Positions 34,969 through 44,611 of a stretch of DNA of 64,000 nt are shown in pieces. Source of the stretch: WLMZ01 sp031367435 (GTDB taxonomy: Bacteria; Actinomycetota; Acidimicrobiia; Acidimicrobiales; Ilumatobacteraceae); the NCBI GenBank assembly GCA_031367435.1, contig JANLPV010000025.1:1-64000 (forward strand), written 5' to 3'. Each line of letters opens with the position of its first letter. Position 1 is the first letter of the stretch. The translations under genes were made by a program, and so were the position numbers. The notes beneath the pieces are model-generated. The model did no database searches. It was not told the DNA's origin and saw only the letters and a program-made list of their open reading frames with translations.

Positions 34969-37346
34969 GCGCATACGCCTTAGGTGTTGATCTGGGTACC
35001 ACGTATTCAGCGGCTGCCATCGCCCGGTCCGGATCAGCAGAACCGCTGTCGCTGGGCACCGATGCAGCACAAATTCCGTCGGTGGTGGTCATTCGCGAAG
35101 ACGGTGAAGTGCTCGTGGGTGACGCTGCCGAACGCAGGGCCAGTGCCGAGCCAACTCGCGCCGCTCGCGAATTCAAACGTCGACTCGGCGATCCTGTGCC
35201 CATCATCATCGGTGATGCACCACAAAGCGTCGAGTCGCTCATGGGGCACCTGCTTCGCGACATTGTTCGTCGCGCTACCGAGCAGGAGGGTGAAGCCCCT
35301 AGCGTCGTGGTGCTGACGCACCCGGCGAACTACTCCGATTACAAGATCGGCGCGCTCCGCGAGGCGGCACGATTGGCCGGAATCGAATCCGAACGTGTGA
35401 TGTTGCTCACCGAACCCGAGGCAGCAGCGATCGCCTATGCGCGTCAGGCGCGCATCGAGTCCGGTGAAATCGTTGCGGTCTACGACTTTGGTGGGGGCAC
35501 GTTCGATGCTGCAGTGGTGCGACGCATCGGCGAACGCTTCGAACTCGTCGGCGTACCAGAAGGCATGGAGCGCCTCGGCGGCATCGATTTCGATCAAGCC
35601 GTCATGGCTCATGTCGACGCCTCGCTTGGTGGCTTGGTGTCGGGGGCCGATCGCAACGATCCCCAGACCCGACCCGGCCAAGCGCGATTGAGGTCTGAGT
35701 GTCGCCGAGCGAAAGAGGCACTATCAACTGACAGCGATACCTCGATTCCTGTCGCGCTACCGGGGGTCCAAACCGAAGTACGTCTGACGCGCGTTGAGTT
35801 CGAGTCGATGGTGCGACCGCGCATCGCCGAGACCGTGCGCGCTCTTGAACGCGCCGTGGCATCGGCACACGTTGGCATGGATCAGGTGTCGCGCGTGCTG
35901 CTGGTTGGAGGCACGTCACGGATGCCGATCGTGGCCGAAATGGTGCGAGAGGCAACAGGTCGACCGGTTGGCCTGGATACACACCCAAAACTGGCCATCG
36001 CCGTGGGAGCTTCACTCGCTGGTGCGGCGTCACTACCCGCCGCCGCTGCAGCTGCAAATGCCGGCGCAGGGGACGCTATGGCCGGCGCTGCGCTTGCAGC
36101 AGCTGCGTGGCAGCCGCCGATACGGGTGATCGAACCGACGCCATCGCCGATCGCGCAGGCTCCTCGAAAGGGTCCACGCACCGGCATCCTTGTCGCTGTC
36201 ATCGGCGGTGTACTCGGTGTTGGTGCGTTGGTGGCCGCGCTCGCGCTGCGCGACGGTTCGTCCGACTCGAAGTCGCCATCCGCCACGCCAACCAGTGCGG
36301 TATTGCTGACGGTTCCACCGGTGACACTCGGGACATCATCCACCACCATCGCACCCACCACCGTGCCCACGGTGGTGAACGGCCGCGGCGTCGCCGGACC
36401 CGTGAGTCACGTCGCGTTCAGCACTTCGGCCGCACCGGGCTCGGGTATTCCCGGGCCTGCAATATCAGCAGGTACATCCGGCGTCTCCGCCCTCGCCGTC
36501 GATGCCAACGGCGCGATTTTCGTCGCAACCGCCGAATCGACGATGCTCAAGATCACCGGTGATCAGATTGCACTGGTCGCGTCACTCGACCCCGCCGAAG
36601 GACCTGTCGGAGGCATCGCAGTTGCGGCCGATGGCAGCGTGTTGGTGACGACAAAAGCGGGCGTGCGGTCATTGAACAACGGCACCTCCACGCTCTTGCT
36701 CGACGCACCGGCGTCAGGCTTTGGTGCCACTCCCGGACCGCTCACGCTCGATGGCGTGGGCAACCTGTACATCGCCGACAACGATCTGCATCGCATTGTT
36801 CGCCGAGGTACCGACGGTTCACTCAGCCTCATCGCCGGCACAGGTACGGCTGCCGCCCCAGGCCCACTCGCGGCCGAGGGTCAACCTGCGGGTAGCGCGG
36901 CAATCGGCACCGTAGCGGGGCTGGCAATTGATGCTGGCGGCAACCTCATCGTTGCCGACTCGGGAGCGCTTGCGGTTCGCGTGATCTCCTCCGCGGGAAC
37001 GATCTCCACGCTCGCCGGCGGAGGAACAACCGGGCTCGCCAACGGTGGAACCGTTGTTCCTGAAGGCACCCCAGCTAGCTCGGTTGCATTTGCAACTATC
37101 GATGGCTTTGCGGTCAGCACGGCTGGTCGCGTCTATGTTGCCGACAACACCAGCGGTGCCATCGTTCGTATCTCCGCGAGCGGTGGAATCGAGGCTGTCA
37201 TTACGCACCGCGCCGACATCGCTGCCGCCGACAATGTTCCGGCACGTCAGTCGTCAATCACCAAGGTTGGCCACATGGCGTGGGATCGTTCCGGATCGTT
37301 GTACTTCGTAGATGCCGGCGGCCTCCGCAAAATAGCTGGGCTCTAG
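34965..37346 (+). CDS. Hsp70-family ATPase domain, transmembrane helix and NHL-like propeller fusion
   Basis: ATG 34965 overlaps the upstream stop (ATGA); 793 residues. Residues 1-355 are a complete Hsp70/actin ATPase domain: phosphate 1 GVDLGTTYSA (7-16), phosphate 2 YDFGGGTFDAA (173-183), connect region ERLGGIDFDQAV, and adenosine motif LLVGGTSRMP (312-321). There is no Hsp70 substrate-binding domain. An Ala-rich linker leads to one transmembrane helix (about 407-428). The C-terminal 300 residues, predicted outside, form NHL/propeller repeats (GVSALAVDANGAIFVA, GPLTLDGVGNLYIADN, GLAIDAGGNLIVADSG, GFAVSTAGRVYVADN). A cytoplasmic ATPase tied to an external propeller suggests signalling or assembly across the envelope. 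Confidence 0.9.
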   Translation: MSAYALGVDLGTTYSAAAIARSGSAEPLSLGTDAAQIPSVVVIREDGEVLVGDAAERRASAEPTRAAREFKRRLGDPVPIIIGDAPQSVESLMGHLLRDIVRRATEQEGEAPSVVVLTHPANYSDYKIGALREAARLAGIESERVMLLTEPEAAAIAYARQARIESGEIVAVYDFGGGTFDAAVVRRIGERFELVGVPEGMERLGGIDFDQAVMAHVDASLGGLVSGADRNDPQTRPGQARLRSECRRAKEALSTDSDTSIPVALPGVQTEVRLTRVEFESMVRPRIAETVRALERAVASAHVGMDQVSRVLLVGGTSRMPIVAEMVREATGRPVGLDTHPKLAIAVGASLAGAASLPAAAAAANAGAGDAMAGAALAAAAWQPPIRVIEPTPSPIAQAPRKGPRTGILVAVIGGVLGVGALVAALALRDGSSDSKSPSATPTSAVLLTVPPVTLGTSSTTIAPTTVPTVVNGRGVAGPVSHVAFSTSAAPGSGIPGPAISAGTSGVSALAVDANGAIFVATAESTMLKITGDQIALVASLDPAEGPVGGIAVAADGSVLVTTKAGVRSLNNGTSTLLLDAPASGFGATPGPLTLDGVGNLYIADNDLHRIVRRGTDGSLSLIAGTGTAAAPGPLAAEGQPAGSAAIGTVAGLAIDAGGNLIVADSGALAVRVISSAGTISTLAGGGTTGLANGGTVVPEGTPASSVAFATIDGFAVSTAGRVYVADNTSGAIVRISASGGIEAVITHRADIAAADNVPARQSSITKVGHMAWDRSGSLYFVDAGGLRKIAGL

Positions 37347-37387
37347 CCCCCAACCCCTCGCGAACCCGCGACTCCTGAAACGGCGCG

Positions 37388-39562
37388 TCAGGGAAACGGA
37401 CCAGCATCTGGATCGCCGCCAAATTGCACGCCACCCGGATCTTCGAGGTCGTCCATCGTCGAGACCTGTGCCGAGAAATCATCGAACGAACGGAGCCCGC
37501 CGTCCAATGCGAGGGCACTCTGATCAAGTTCGGCGATCTGCCCGATCTCCAAGTTGCCTGCGTCGAATGACACCATCTCGTTGGTCATGGCTACGTTTGG
37601 ACCGAACCCGCCATGTGGTTCGGGCACGGCTCCAAACGTGTCGATCGTGGGGAGGTCGGGCCGACCTGCGTCGGTGAAGCCACCGCCGATGAGTGGTGTG
37701 GCAATCACGCCACCAGCCGATGCATCGGCATCGGGGTTGTAGTTGGCGATCAGTCCCTCCGCATGCGGGTTGAACGCCGTGACATCACTGAAATCAATGC
37801 TGTCGAGGTCAGGTCGGATGACATCGGTATATCCGCCGCCGCTCACGAACACGCTGCCACCGCCGATGTCCCCAAGCACAGATCCGCCGCCCGAGTCGTC
37901 GTCTGGGTTGACGTATGCCGTTGCTGTGTCGTCCTCTGAGTCTGTTGTGGTGCCCGTATCCGAATCGTCGTCGCTGCTCGTATCCGAATTGTCGTCGCTG
38001 CTCGAATCGTCGCTGCCATCATCGTCGGTGGTGCCAGCGTTGGGATTCGTACCATCGTCTGTTGAGCTCGACGTGTCGTGCCCCGCGGACGATGGTGGCA
38101 GGGTGTAGGCCTCGTTGCCATCGGCGGTCATGATGGTCGTTGAGCCATCTGAGTTCGATCGCTCGAAGTGATCGATGCTGTTGCCGTCCTTGCTCATCAC
38201 CGGGATCGCCGGGCCTGAACCATCGGTGGTTTGGGGACCTGTTGACGACTGACCCGCGTGATCACTACCCGCGTCGTGCGCGCCGGTGCCCGTCGTGCCG
38301 GTAGCGGGGGTACCTGCTCCTGTAGATGAGGTGTTGAGTGGTCCAATCGAGTCCGGCAGGCTCACGCTGCCCGAACCGCGCGATCCCATCGATCCAACGC
38401 CATCGGGTTCGGCAGCCGGCGGCGGTGTCTGCGCCGCTGGTGGAGGTGCACCCGCGCCCGACTGTGCGGGTTGTGCGGGTTGTGCCGGCGATGTACCTGC
38501 GCCACTATCGGCAGGCGTGGCAGGCGACGTGTCAGTGGCAGGTGCGTCGGGAGTGAAACCGTGCGCTCCGGTGCCGCGATCGATCTGCGCCCCGCCACCG
38601 GTGCCGGTGTTGTCCGACGAGTTCGTGGGCGACGAACCGGTTGCTGACCCCGTGTTGGCGGCGTCGGTGCCACCAGCCGCTCCTCCCAATCCCGCCGGAG
38701 TCAACGGAAACGTGGAGGTACCAGCGGTGATCCCTGTCGTGTTGAACATCCCCTGCAAGGTCTGCGCGAGATCGGTGTTCGGCGCCAACATCTCTGGCTT
38801 GAGCTCACCACGGTCCATCCCCAACGATGCTGCGACCCGATCGAGTGCGGCGGCGTCACCAGTGGCCGCTTTGCCGAGATCCTGGCTGAGACTGTCGAGG
38901 CGGGCGATGTGTTCAGGCGGACGCACCGCTTCAGAGCCAAGGAGTTGAAACTGCCGCTCCGCGCTGAGAACCGGCACACCACCGCCGCGGATGAACAGCG
39001 CAACCTCATGGTCAGAGGGAGCCGCACCAGTGAGCGCCTGCTGCAGTTCGACGTACGCGTGCGGATCGCCCTTCATCGCATTCGAATAGTCCTGCTGCAC
39101 CTTGGCCCAACGATCGATTTCGGCCGGATTGGTGGGGCCATCGGTGGCACCCATGAGTTGACGCTGCCGCTCGAGAGACATCAGCGGTGCCCCGCCGGCG
39201 TCGACGTAGGCCTGCACCTCACGCGCCGACATCGTGGTGCCGTAGATCTGTTCAAGCTGGTGCAGCGCCGTGAGATCACCGTTGTTGGCTGCGTCCATGT
39301 ACGGCTCAGCTGCGAGCCGCATCGCCGCGTTCTTCTGTGCCTCAGGGGTGTTCGCCTCATCGAGCAGTGGATTGAGATTGCCGGCCACTTCGTCGCCATC
39401 AGTGAGGCCGTCGCCGTCGGTGTCAGCGTTGTTGGGATCGGTGCCGATGCGCAGTTCGTCCTCGTCGGAGAGATGGTCACCATCGCTATCGCGACGAGTG
39501 TCGTTATCTCCCAGCACCAGATGCGGTCGCCACGAGGGATCATTGGGATCAAGGTTGACCAT
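37388..39562 (-). CDS. thrombospondin type 3 Ca-binding repeats with helical repeats and disordered tail
   Basis: The protein has 724 residues. Two TSP3 Ca-binding repeats occur at 25-36 (DSDGDHLSDEDE) and 47-58 (DTDGDGLTDGDE). Two similar helical units follow (about 88-138 and 158-209), each ending GGxPxxSxERQxQLxG. Residues 290-520 are Gly/Ser/Thr/Pro/Asp-rich and disordered, with an acidic low-complexity stretch rich in SDD near 500-545. The C-terminus has repeated GGGFTDAGRPDL-like units. No signal peptide or membrane helix is seen, so export, if any, would need a non-Sec route. It is the last gene of the iniBAC-like minus-strand operon, 28 bp after the second dynamin gene, and converges with the Hsp70-propeller gene. 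Confidence 0.75.
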   Translation of the reverse strand: MVNLDPNDPSWRPHLVLGDNDTRRDSDGDHLSDEDELRIGTDPNNADTDGDGLTDGDEVAGNLNPLLDEANTPEAQKNAAMRLAAEPYMDAANNGDLTALHQLEQIYGTTMSAREVQAYVDAGGAPLMSLERQRQLMGATDGPTNPAEIDRWAKVQQDYSNAMKGDPHAYVELQQALTGAAPSDHEVALFIRGGGVPVLSAERQFQLLGSEAVRPPEHIARLDSLSQDLGKAATGDAAALDRVAASLGMDRGELKPEMLAPNTDLAQTLQGMFNTTGITAGTSTFPLTPAGLGGAAGGTDAANTGSATGSSPTNSSDNTGTGGGAQIDRGTGAHGFTPDAPATDTSPATPADSGAGTSPAQPAQPAQSGAGAPPPAAQTPPPAAEPDGVGSMGSRGSGSVSLPDSIGPLNTSSTGAGTPATGTTGTGAHDAGSDHAGQSSTGPQTTDGSGPAIPVMSKDGNSIDHFERSNSDGSTTIMTADGNEAYTLPPSSAGHDTSSSTDDGTNPNAGTTDDDGSDDSSSDDNSDTSSDDDSDTGTTTDSEDDTATAYVNPDDDSGGGSVLGDIGGGSVFVSGGGYTDVIRPDLDSIDFSDVTAFNPHAEGLIANYNPDADASAGGVIATPLIGGGFTDAGRPDLPTIDTFGAVPEPHGGFGPNVAMTNEMVSFDAGNLEIGQIAELDQSALALDGGLRSFDDFSAQVSTMDDLEDPGGVQFGGDPDAGPFP

Positions 39563-39590
39563 GGGTTGCTCCTATCGGCAAGGGGGTGGA

Positions 39591-41141
39591 TCAGGCTGTG
39601 GAATAGATCTGTTCGAGGGTGCGCGTGGCAACTTCGCAAACCTCGATGAAGGTTGGATCTGCGAGGGGATCCGACGCCAAGGTGCGCCACCGCGAGATGC
39701 CCGCAAGGGCCGCGGCTTGAACCTGTGCTGTCGACGCCGACGACACCAGCCCGAGTGATGTGGCGCCGTCGTGGCCAGAGAACAAACGGTCGAGTTCACT
39801 TCGTTCGCCATCGTTGAACGAGACGACACCTGAGCCCACAAGGTGGGCGGCGCGCACCTGGGCAAACTGCACTGTCGTGGCTTCAACCTGTTCGACCCTT
39901 CGCTCGACGTCGGCCGCCATTGTGGAGTCGATGGCTTTGAGCGACCGAGCGATGGCTCGAAGAGCGGTGAGACCCGAACGTGCCTGCAGCACACGGGCTC
40001 GTGGGGCGAAATGCTGCGAGATCAATGCGCGCAACGCGGTAAGCCCCGAGTGCTGAACGAGTATCGGCCCGAGCGAGGAGGCCGTGGTGCCGCGCCCAGC
40101 ACGCAACTCCTCGAGCACCAGCCGAATGCCGAACAGTCCGAATCGGGCCAAGAGGTCGCGCCTCGATTCCACCGTGAGTTCAGAGCTACTGAGCTCGCAG
40201 AACAGATCCGCTGACATCAGCATTTTCTCGAGCGTCTCTGCATCGGTGCTGGCAAGCATGCGTAGCGTGGCAACCTCGTCCTCGCGAAGCGTGAGGCCGG
40301 TTTCGGCGAGTAGACCTGCGAGTGGGACCACCGCCGCACACAGCCCGCGCAGTTGCGGATCGACCTCGTAGCGCTTGGCGATGCGCGCCGACGATTCCAT
40401 TGCATCGAGCCTGCCTGCGCCAATCTCGTCAGCGCGACTGAGCACAGCGACCGCGTTCACGGGCGATGCTGCCGTGACAGAGCGATCCATGAACGCGTCG
40501 AGAAAGGCGATGTCGGCGCGGTGCGCGTGGCGAATGAGGTACACAACAGCGTCAGCGTCGCTGGGGCGATCGGCATCAGCCTCGAGGAAGTCACGCGTGC
40601 GTCGCGAGTTCTCGTCGTTGATACTTGCAAGGCCGGGCGTGTCGATGAGCGTGATTGTTTCGAGTGCTGACGTTGGCCACGACACCTCAATCGTTTCGAT
40701 ATCACGTTCGATCAACGAGCCGAGCTTGATATCGAGCGATCCTCCGGCACGGCTGAATGCCAACGATTCGGCGCGGCCGTCGCGCATCTTCGCCACAACC
40801 TCATAGCCGTTGCCGCGGCGGTAACGGCTGACGATCTTGGTGCATTCACCTGCGTCGGTGGGCGCGAGACGCTCGCCGACAAGCGCGTTGAGCAACGTTG
40901 ACTTGCCAGCCTTGACGCGTCCGGCGATGGCTACCTGCAGCGGGCCGCTGAGCCGATCAACGACGGCTTGGGCCTGATCGCGAATGCCCTGATTCGGCGC
41001 GGCGCCAACAAGCTCGCGAGCGATCGCGAGTACCTGGTCGGCAGCTGCGCCGCCAGCAGCACCACCAGTTGTCGTTGATGTCCCGGCTGGGGCGGACGCG
41101 GGGGCTACGTTCGATCCGGGAGGCGCGAATGGTGCCGTCAC
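39591..41141 (-). CDS. dynamin-family GTPase, IniC-like position
   Basis: The protein has 516 residues from a GTG overlapping the stop of the preceding GTPase (GTGA). GTPase motifs: G1 GRVKAGKST (74-82), G2 Thr in GECTKIV, G3 LIDTPG (165-170), and G4 LSRAD (234-238) in place of T/NKxD. The remaining 270 residues are helical. No clear membrane paddle is visible. Size, G-motif style and position directly after a larger dynamin-like gene match IniC, the second GTPase of mycobacterial iniBAC (493 residues in M. tuberculosis). Pairs of bacterial dynamins often work together as hetero-oligomers on membranes. The identification as the IniC counterpart rests on synteny. Confidence 0.85.
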   Translation of the reverse strand: MTAPFAPPGSNVAPASAPAGTSTTTGGAAGGAAADQVLAIARELVGAAPNQGIRDQAQAVVDRLSGPLQVAIAGRVKAGKSTLLNALVGERLAPTDAGECTKIVSRYRRGNGYEVVAKMRDGRAESLAFSRAGGSLDIKLGSLIERDIETIEVSWPTSALETITLIDTPGLASINDENSRRTRDFLEADADRPSDADAVVYLIRHAHRADIAFLDAFMDRSVTAASPVNAVAVLSRADEIGAGRLDAMESSARIAKRYEVDPQLRGLCAAVVPLAGLLAETGLTLREDEVATLRMLASTDAETLEKMLMSADLFCELSSSELTVESRRDLLARFGLFGIRLVLEELRAGRGTTASSLGPILVQHSGLTALRALISQHFAPRARVLQARSGLTALRAIARSLKAIDSTMAADVERRVEQVEATTVQFAQVRAAHLVGSGVVSFNDGERSELDRLFSGHDGATSLGLVSSASTAQVQAAALAGISRWRTLASDPLADPTFIEVCEVATRTLEQIYSTA

Positions 41142-42991
41142 GAGGCCGCCTTCATCAGTGCGCCCTCAAGTGCGCGGAGCGCAGTGATCGACCCGTCGAG
41201 TTCGGTGCCCCGCTTTTGCTTGTCCTGCGCCGACCGCTGTGCATCGGCCTGCGCGCGCTGAGCAGTATCGGTGTACGTACGCACGAGTTCGGTGATGCGT
41301 TCGGTGAACTCGTCGCGAAGGTCGCGCTGGATCTCACGGATCAGATTGCCAATCTGGTTGCCCATCTCGAACTGGACATCGTCGAGAAATTGGCGAACCT
41401 GACTACGCGCTGACTGACGCCGCGCCGCAACCTTTCGTTTCCGGTCGTCGGCGTATCCCATGCCGCCGAAGACCGCGCCGATGCCGAGCAGCACCGGATT
41501 TGAAGCGATCAGGACACCGGCCGCAGCGGGCAGAAACGAGCCAAGCATTCCGAACATGTAGATGCCACCCTGTGCGCCGCGGATTGAGGTAACGGTTGTG
41601 GTGAACACCTTCTTCCCACTGGATGACGCCTGCTCCAGCGCCTTGCCCTGCCACATCTCGGTCACGTCGAAACCGCTACCGATTGGCGACCGCTCGGCGA
41701 GGTTCAGGTGTTCCTCACGAAGCAACTCGACGACCTCGGCGCGTACATCATTGCGACCCTGTTCCAGATCGACGAACGCCTGGGTGACTTCATCAGCGAC
41801 AACGGTCTGTATGTAGCGCGCGAGGTCGTCCCATTCATTGCCCTTGTTCAACTGCTCGATGCGCTCATCCATCATCTTGGAGATGTTGCGGGTCGCCGCG
41901 CGGAAGCGGTAGTTCACATTGTTCGACAGATCGGACACGCGGTCACCGACAAGGATGTTCCATTTGGCGGCAGGACCGCGAAGGTATTCCAGCTGACCCT
42001 TCGCGCGTTCGAGCTCGGCGATCGCAGCGGCTGCGTTCGCCGGATCTGCCAGCATCGACTGTTCAGCCTGCAAGCCGGCCATCACCTGGCCGAGGATCGA
42101 CAACGTGTCGGCGACCGAGCGCTTCGTGGCGTTGGCCTTGGCCGGTGCCACCACATCGTCGCTGAGATGTTTCACCACCTCCGGGACTCGACTGAGGTCG
42201 TTGAGTGCACGATCCTTGCGGCGCAACGCTTCCGTGCGCAGTGCACTGCTGACGGCCACCATCGGCGGAGTCACCCCAGCGCGCTCGAAGTGGCCGCGAT
42301 TGAGATCCATGATCCGTTGCCAGTTCGGATAGAGATCGATTTTGGTCTGTGCGAACAACACCGTTGGACACAGCTCGCTGGCACGTCGGAGAAATTCCAC
42401 CTCGGGGGCACTCAACTCCGCCGACGCGTCGCTGGCAAAGATGAGTCCATCGGCGAACGGCAGAAAGCTCATGGTGGCCGCGGCGTGTCCCGCACCGAGG
42501 CCGCCCATACCCGGCGTGTCGACGATGACGAGACCCTGCTTCAGCAGTGGACTCGGTACAACGATCTCGACACGCTCGACACCCTTATGGTTGCCCGGGT
42601 TGCCGATCTCGCTCACCCACAGATGTACGTCAGAGATCGGGATGGTCTCCGTGATGGAGGGATCACCGGCCACACCGGATTCGGCTTTGCGTTTCACGAT
42701 CGCGGCCGGCTGCTCACCCCAACGCACGAGCGTGATCGCCGAGGTGGCAAGGTCGTCGTCCACTGGACACACCGATTGGCCGAGCAGCGCGTTGATCAAC
42801 GAACTCTTACCCTGCTTGAATTCGCCGACCACGCAGACCACCGTCGATGGTCGCCTCAGTCGTGCCGCTGCGATCGAGGCGCGCTCAGCCAGATCAGTTC
42901 GACCGAGGCGTTGAAGAATCTTGGCGGTTTCGACGATGAGGGCGTCGGCCCCGGCGGCAGGCGCGGTCTGCGGGGCGGGCGTATCGGTCAT
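41138..42991 (-). CDS. dynamin-family GTPase with membrane paddle, IniA-like
   Basis: ATG 42991 overlaps the upstream stop (ATGA); 617 residues, close to IniA of mycobacteria (640). GTPase motifs: G1 GEFKQGKSS (56-64), G2 Thr in LATSAIT, G3 VDTPG (157-161), G4 QTKID (215-219). A helical stalk region follows. Near residue 500 the hydrophobic pair MFGMLGSFLPAAAGVLI and PVLLGIGAVFGGMGY, followed by basic residues RKRKVAARR, should form the membrane-inserting paddle. The last 100 residues are coiled-coil-like. IniA is known as a bacterial dynamin-like protein that remodels membranes and is induced by cell-wall-active drugs. The GTPase and paddle are clear; the role here is by analogy. Confidence 0.88.
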   Translation of the reverse strand: MTDTPAPQTAPAAGADALIVETAKILQRLGRTDLAERASIAAARLRRPSTVVCVVGEFKQGKSSLINALLGQSVCPVDDDLATSAITLVRWGEQPAAIVKRKAESGVAGDPSITETIPISDVHLWVSEIGNPGNHKGVERVEIVVPSPLLKQGLVIVDTPGMGGLGAGHAAATMSFLPFADGLIFASDASAELSAPEVEFLRRASELCPTVLFAQTKIDLYPNWQRIMDLNRGHFERAGVTPPMVAVSSALRTEALRRKDRALNDLSRVPEVVKHLSDDVVAPAKANATKRSVADTLSILGQVMAGLQAEQSMLADPANAAAAIAELERAKGQLEYLRGPAAKWNILVGDRVSDLSNNVNYRFRAATRNISKMMDERIEQLNKGNEWDDLARYIQTVVADEVTQAFVDLEQGRNDVRAEVVELLREEHLNLAERSPIGSGFDVTEMWQGKALEQASSSGKKVFTTTVTSIRGAQGGIYMFGMLGSFLPAAAGVLIASNPVLLGIGAVFGGMGYADDRKRKVAARRQSARSQVRQFLDDVQFEMGNQIGNLIREIQRDLRDEFTERITELVRTYTDTAQRAQADAQRSAQDKQKRGTELDGSITALRALEGALMKAAS

Positions 42992-44499
42992 GGACCTACA
43001 TCGTCCCACACAGAATCGGCTTCGGCTTCGACGATGTCGGTGCTCACGACGTCGGATGTGAAGGTGTCGAATGCGCCACTGTCCACCAGCGCGCTGGCTG
43101 CGTCGATCGCATCGCCCACATCCATTGGTGAGCCGAACAATGCGCTCGCCGCGTCGTCGCCGCCGTCTCCGCTGAGCACGTCAGCGAGGTTTCCTGATCC
43201 GGCTAATGAGCTCATCGCGTCGGCAGTGGGATCGGGCGGCGGCGCGTCGAGAGCGTCGGGCATGGTGATGGACACGTCGACGTCAGACAGCACCGGCAGA
43301 TCAAAATTGGTCTGACTGAGCGTGCCGGACACGTTGACGTCGCGACCGTTCACGTCGACATTGACGTCGCCGCCCACCGAAACGGTGAGGTTGCCGTCGG
43401 CATCGATGTTTGCGCCGACGTCGGTGTCGGTGCTGAAACCGGCGTGCGTGCCGCCGGGGCCCGTCACGGACACATCGAGTCCATTGTCGAAGTCCACGCC
43501 ACCTGAGCCAATGTCGAGAGAGGTATCGGTACCGACGTGGAAGCCGGTGCCACCAGGACCCGTGGCCGAAACATCAAGGCCCGTATCAAAATCAAGCCCA
43601 TCACGGCCGAGATCGATCGACGTATCGGTCCCAAGGTGAGCACCGGTTCCGCCGGGGCCGGACACGGTGAGATCAACGTCGGTGTCAAAGCTCACGTTCC
43701 CTCGACCGTCGCCGCTGAGCGAGGTGTCGGTGCTGAAGTCGGCGCCGGACCCGAGCGGGCCATCGAAGTTCACGTCGAGGCTGCTGGTTGCGCCCCAACT
43801 GCCGTCGGCGTTGCGATACAGGGAACCATCGATCTCGCCACCGATGGAGCCGCCGGGTAGTGGAAGACTTCCCTGCAAATGGCCGCCGATGGAGATTTCG
43901 CCATCGGGTGATACGTCGATGTGCCCTTCGGCGTAGGGCAGCGGGCCGTAGTCGATGCCGATCGAACCACTCGCAGAGAACCCGTCCGCGTCGCTGAAAG
44001 AGACATCGCCGCTCGCGATGCCGATGTCGAAGCCAGCCTCGGCACTGAAGCCCTTATCGCCGATGCTCACACCGACGCTTGCGACACCGAAGTCGAGCCC
44101 GGCAGTGAACTGGCCGTTGTCGTAGTCGACGTCGATCGCGCCACCGGTGACGAAGTCGACCGGATCGAACACGAAATCGTCGAGCGCGTTCATGGCGACG
44201 TCAGCGACGTCCTCGGCAATATCGACGATGTCGCCGCCAATCTCAACAGCGCCAGCCACAATGGCGTCGCCGACTCCGTCTGCAGCGTCACCGAAGGCAT
44301 CGAACACGTCGCCAACATCACCTTGACCGGTGACCACGTCGGCAATCGCATCACCTACTTCTGCAATACCGTCTCCGACGGCGTCGACTACATCGGCGAC
44401 ATCTTGCACAACGTCCGTGACGACAGCGACAACATCGTCAACGGCGTCCTCAACCGCGGCGCCGATATCGGCAATTGCCTGTGAGAACCAATCACTCAT
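42988..44499 (-). CDS. Gly/Asp-rich 33-residue-repeat protein, IniB-like position
   Basis: The protein has 503 residues. The first 120 are Ala/Val/Asp heptad-like (AVEDAVDDVVAVVTDVV and similar) and should be helical and amphipathic. Residues about 130-400 are Gly/Asp/Ser-rich beta repeats; the clearest unit is 33 residues, beginning GPGGTG and containing GTDTS and GLDVS. No Cys and no signal peptide are seen. Its stop overlaps the IniA-like start. Mycobacterial IniB is also a Gly-rich, low-complexity protein of about 480 residues encoded just before IniA, so position and character match although the sequence is not clearly homologous. It could be a beta-solenoid scaffold or cell-surface protein. 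Confidence 0.7.
   Translation of the reverse strand: MSDWFSQAIADIGAAVEDAVDDVVAVVTDVVQDVADVVDAVGDGIAEVGDAIADVVTGQGDVGDVFDAFGDAADGVGDAIVAGAVEIGGDIVDIAEDVADVAMNALDDFVFDPVDFVTGGAIDVDYDNGQFTAGLDFGVASVGVSIGDKGFSAEAGFDIGIASGDVSFSDADGFSASGSIGIDYGPLPYAEGHIDVSPDGEISIGGHLQGSLPLPGGSIGGEIDGSLYRNADGSWGATSSLDVNFDGPLGSGADFSTDTSLSGDGRGNVSFDTDVDLTVSGPGGTGAHLGTDTSIDLGRDGLDFDTGLDVSATGPGGTGFHVGTDTSLDIGSGGVDFDNGLDVSVTGPGGTHAGFSTDTDVGANIDADGNLTVSVGGDVNVDVNGRDVNVSGTLSQTNFDLPVLSDVDVSITMPDALDAPPPDPTADAMSSLAGSGNLADVLSGDGGDDAASALFGSPMDVGDAIDAASALVDSGAFDTFTSDVVSTDIVEAEADSVWDDVGP
43440..43760 (-). repeat. 99-bp (33-residue) coding repeats in the IniB-position gene
   Basis: The GPGG codons recur at about 43451, 43550 and 43649, exactly 99 bp apart, with a more diverged unit beyond them. 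Units are alike but not identical at DNA level, so they are older than the 39-bp repeats at 34129. Boundaries are approximate. Confidence 0.6.
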
Positions 44500-44527
44500 G
44501 ATGGGCCTGCCTTAGGTCGTTCATTGT

Positions 44528-44562
44528 TGGACTCCATTACTGGACTTCATTGCCGGACTTCG
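44528..44562. repeat. 13-bp direct repeats in divergent promoter region
   Basis: TGGACTCCATTAC (44528-44540) is followed by TGGACTTCATTGC (44541-44553) and a partial CGGACTTCG. They lie between the IniB-position gene (start 44499) and the palindrome at 44612, in the leader or promoter of the minus-strand operon. They could bind a regulator. Confidence 0.5.
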
Positions 44563-44611
44563 GTCGAGCAAACATCTGTCAATCATCGTAAGCACGCGCC
44601 TTCATTGAGTC

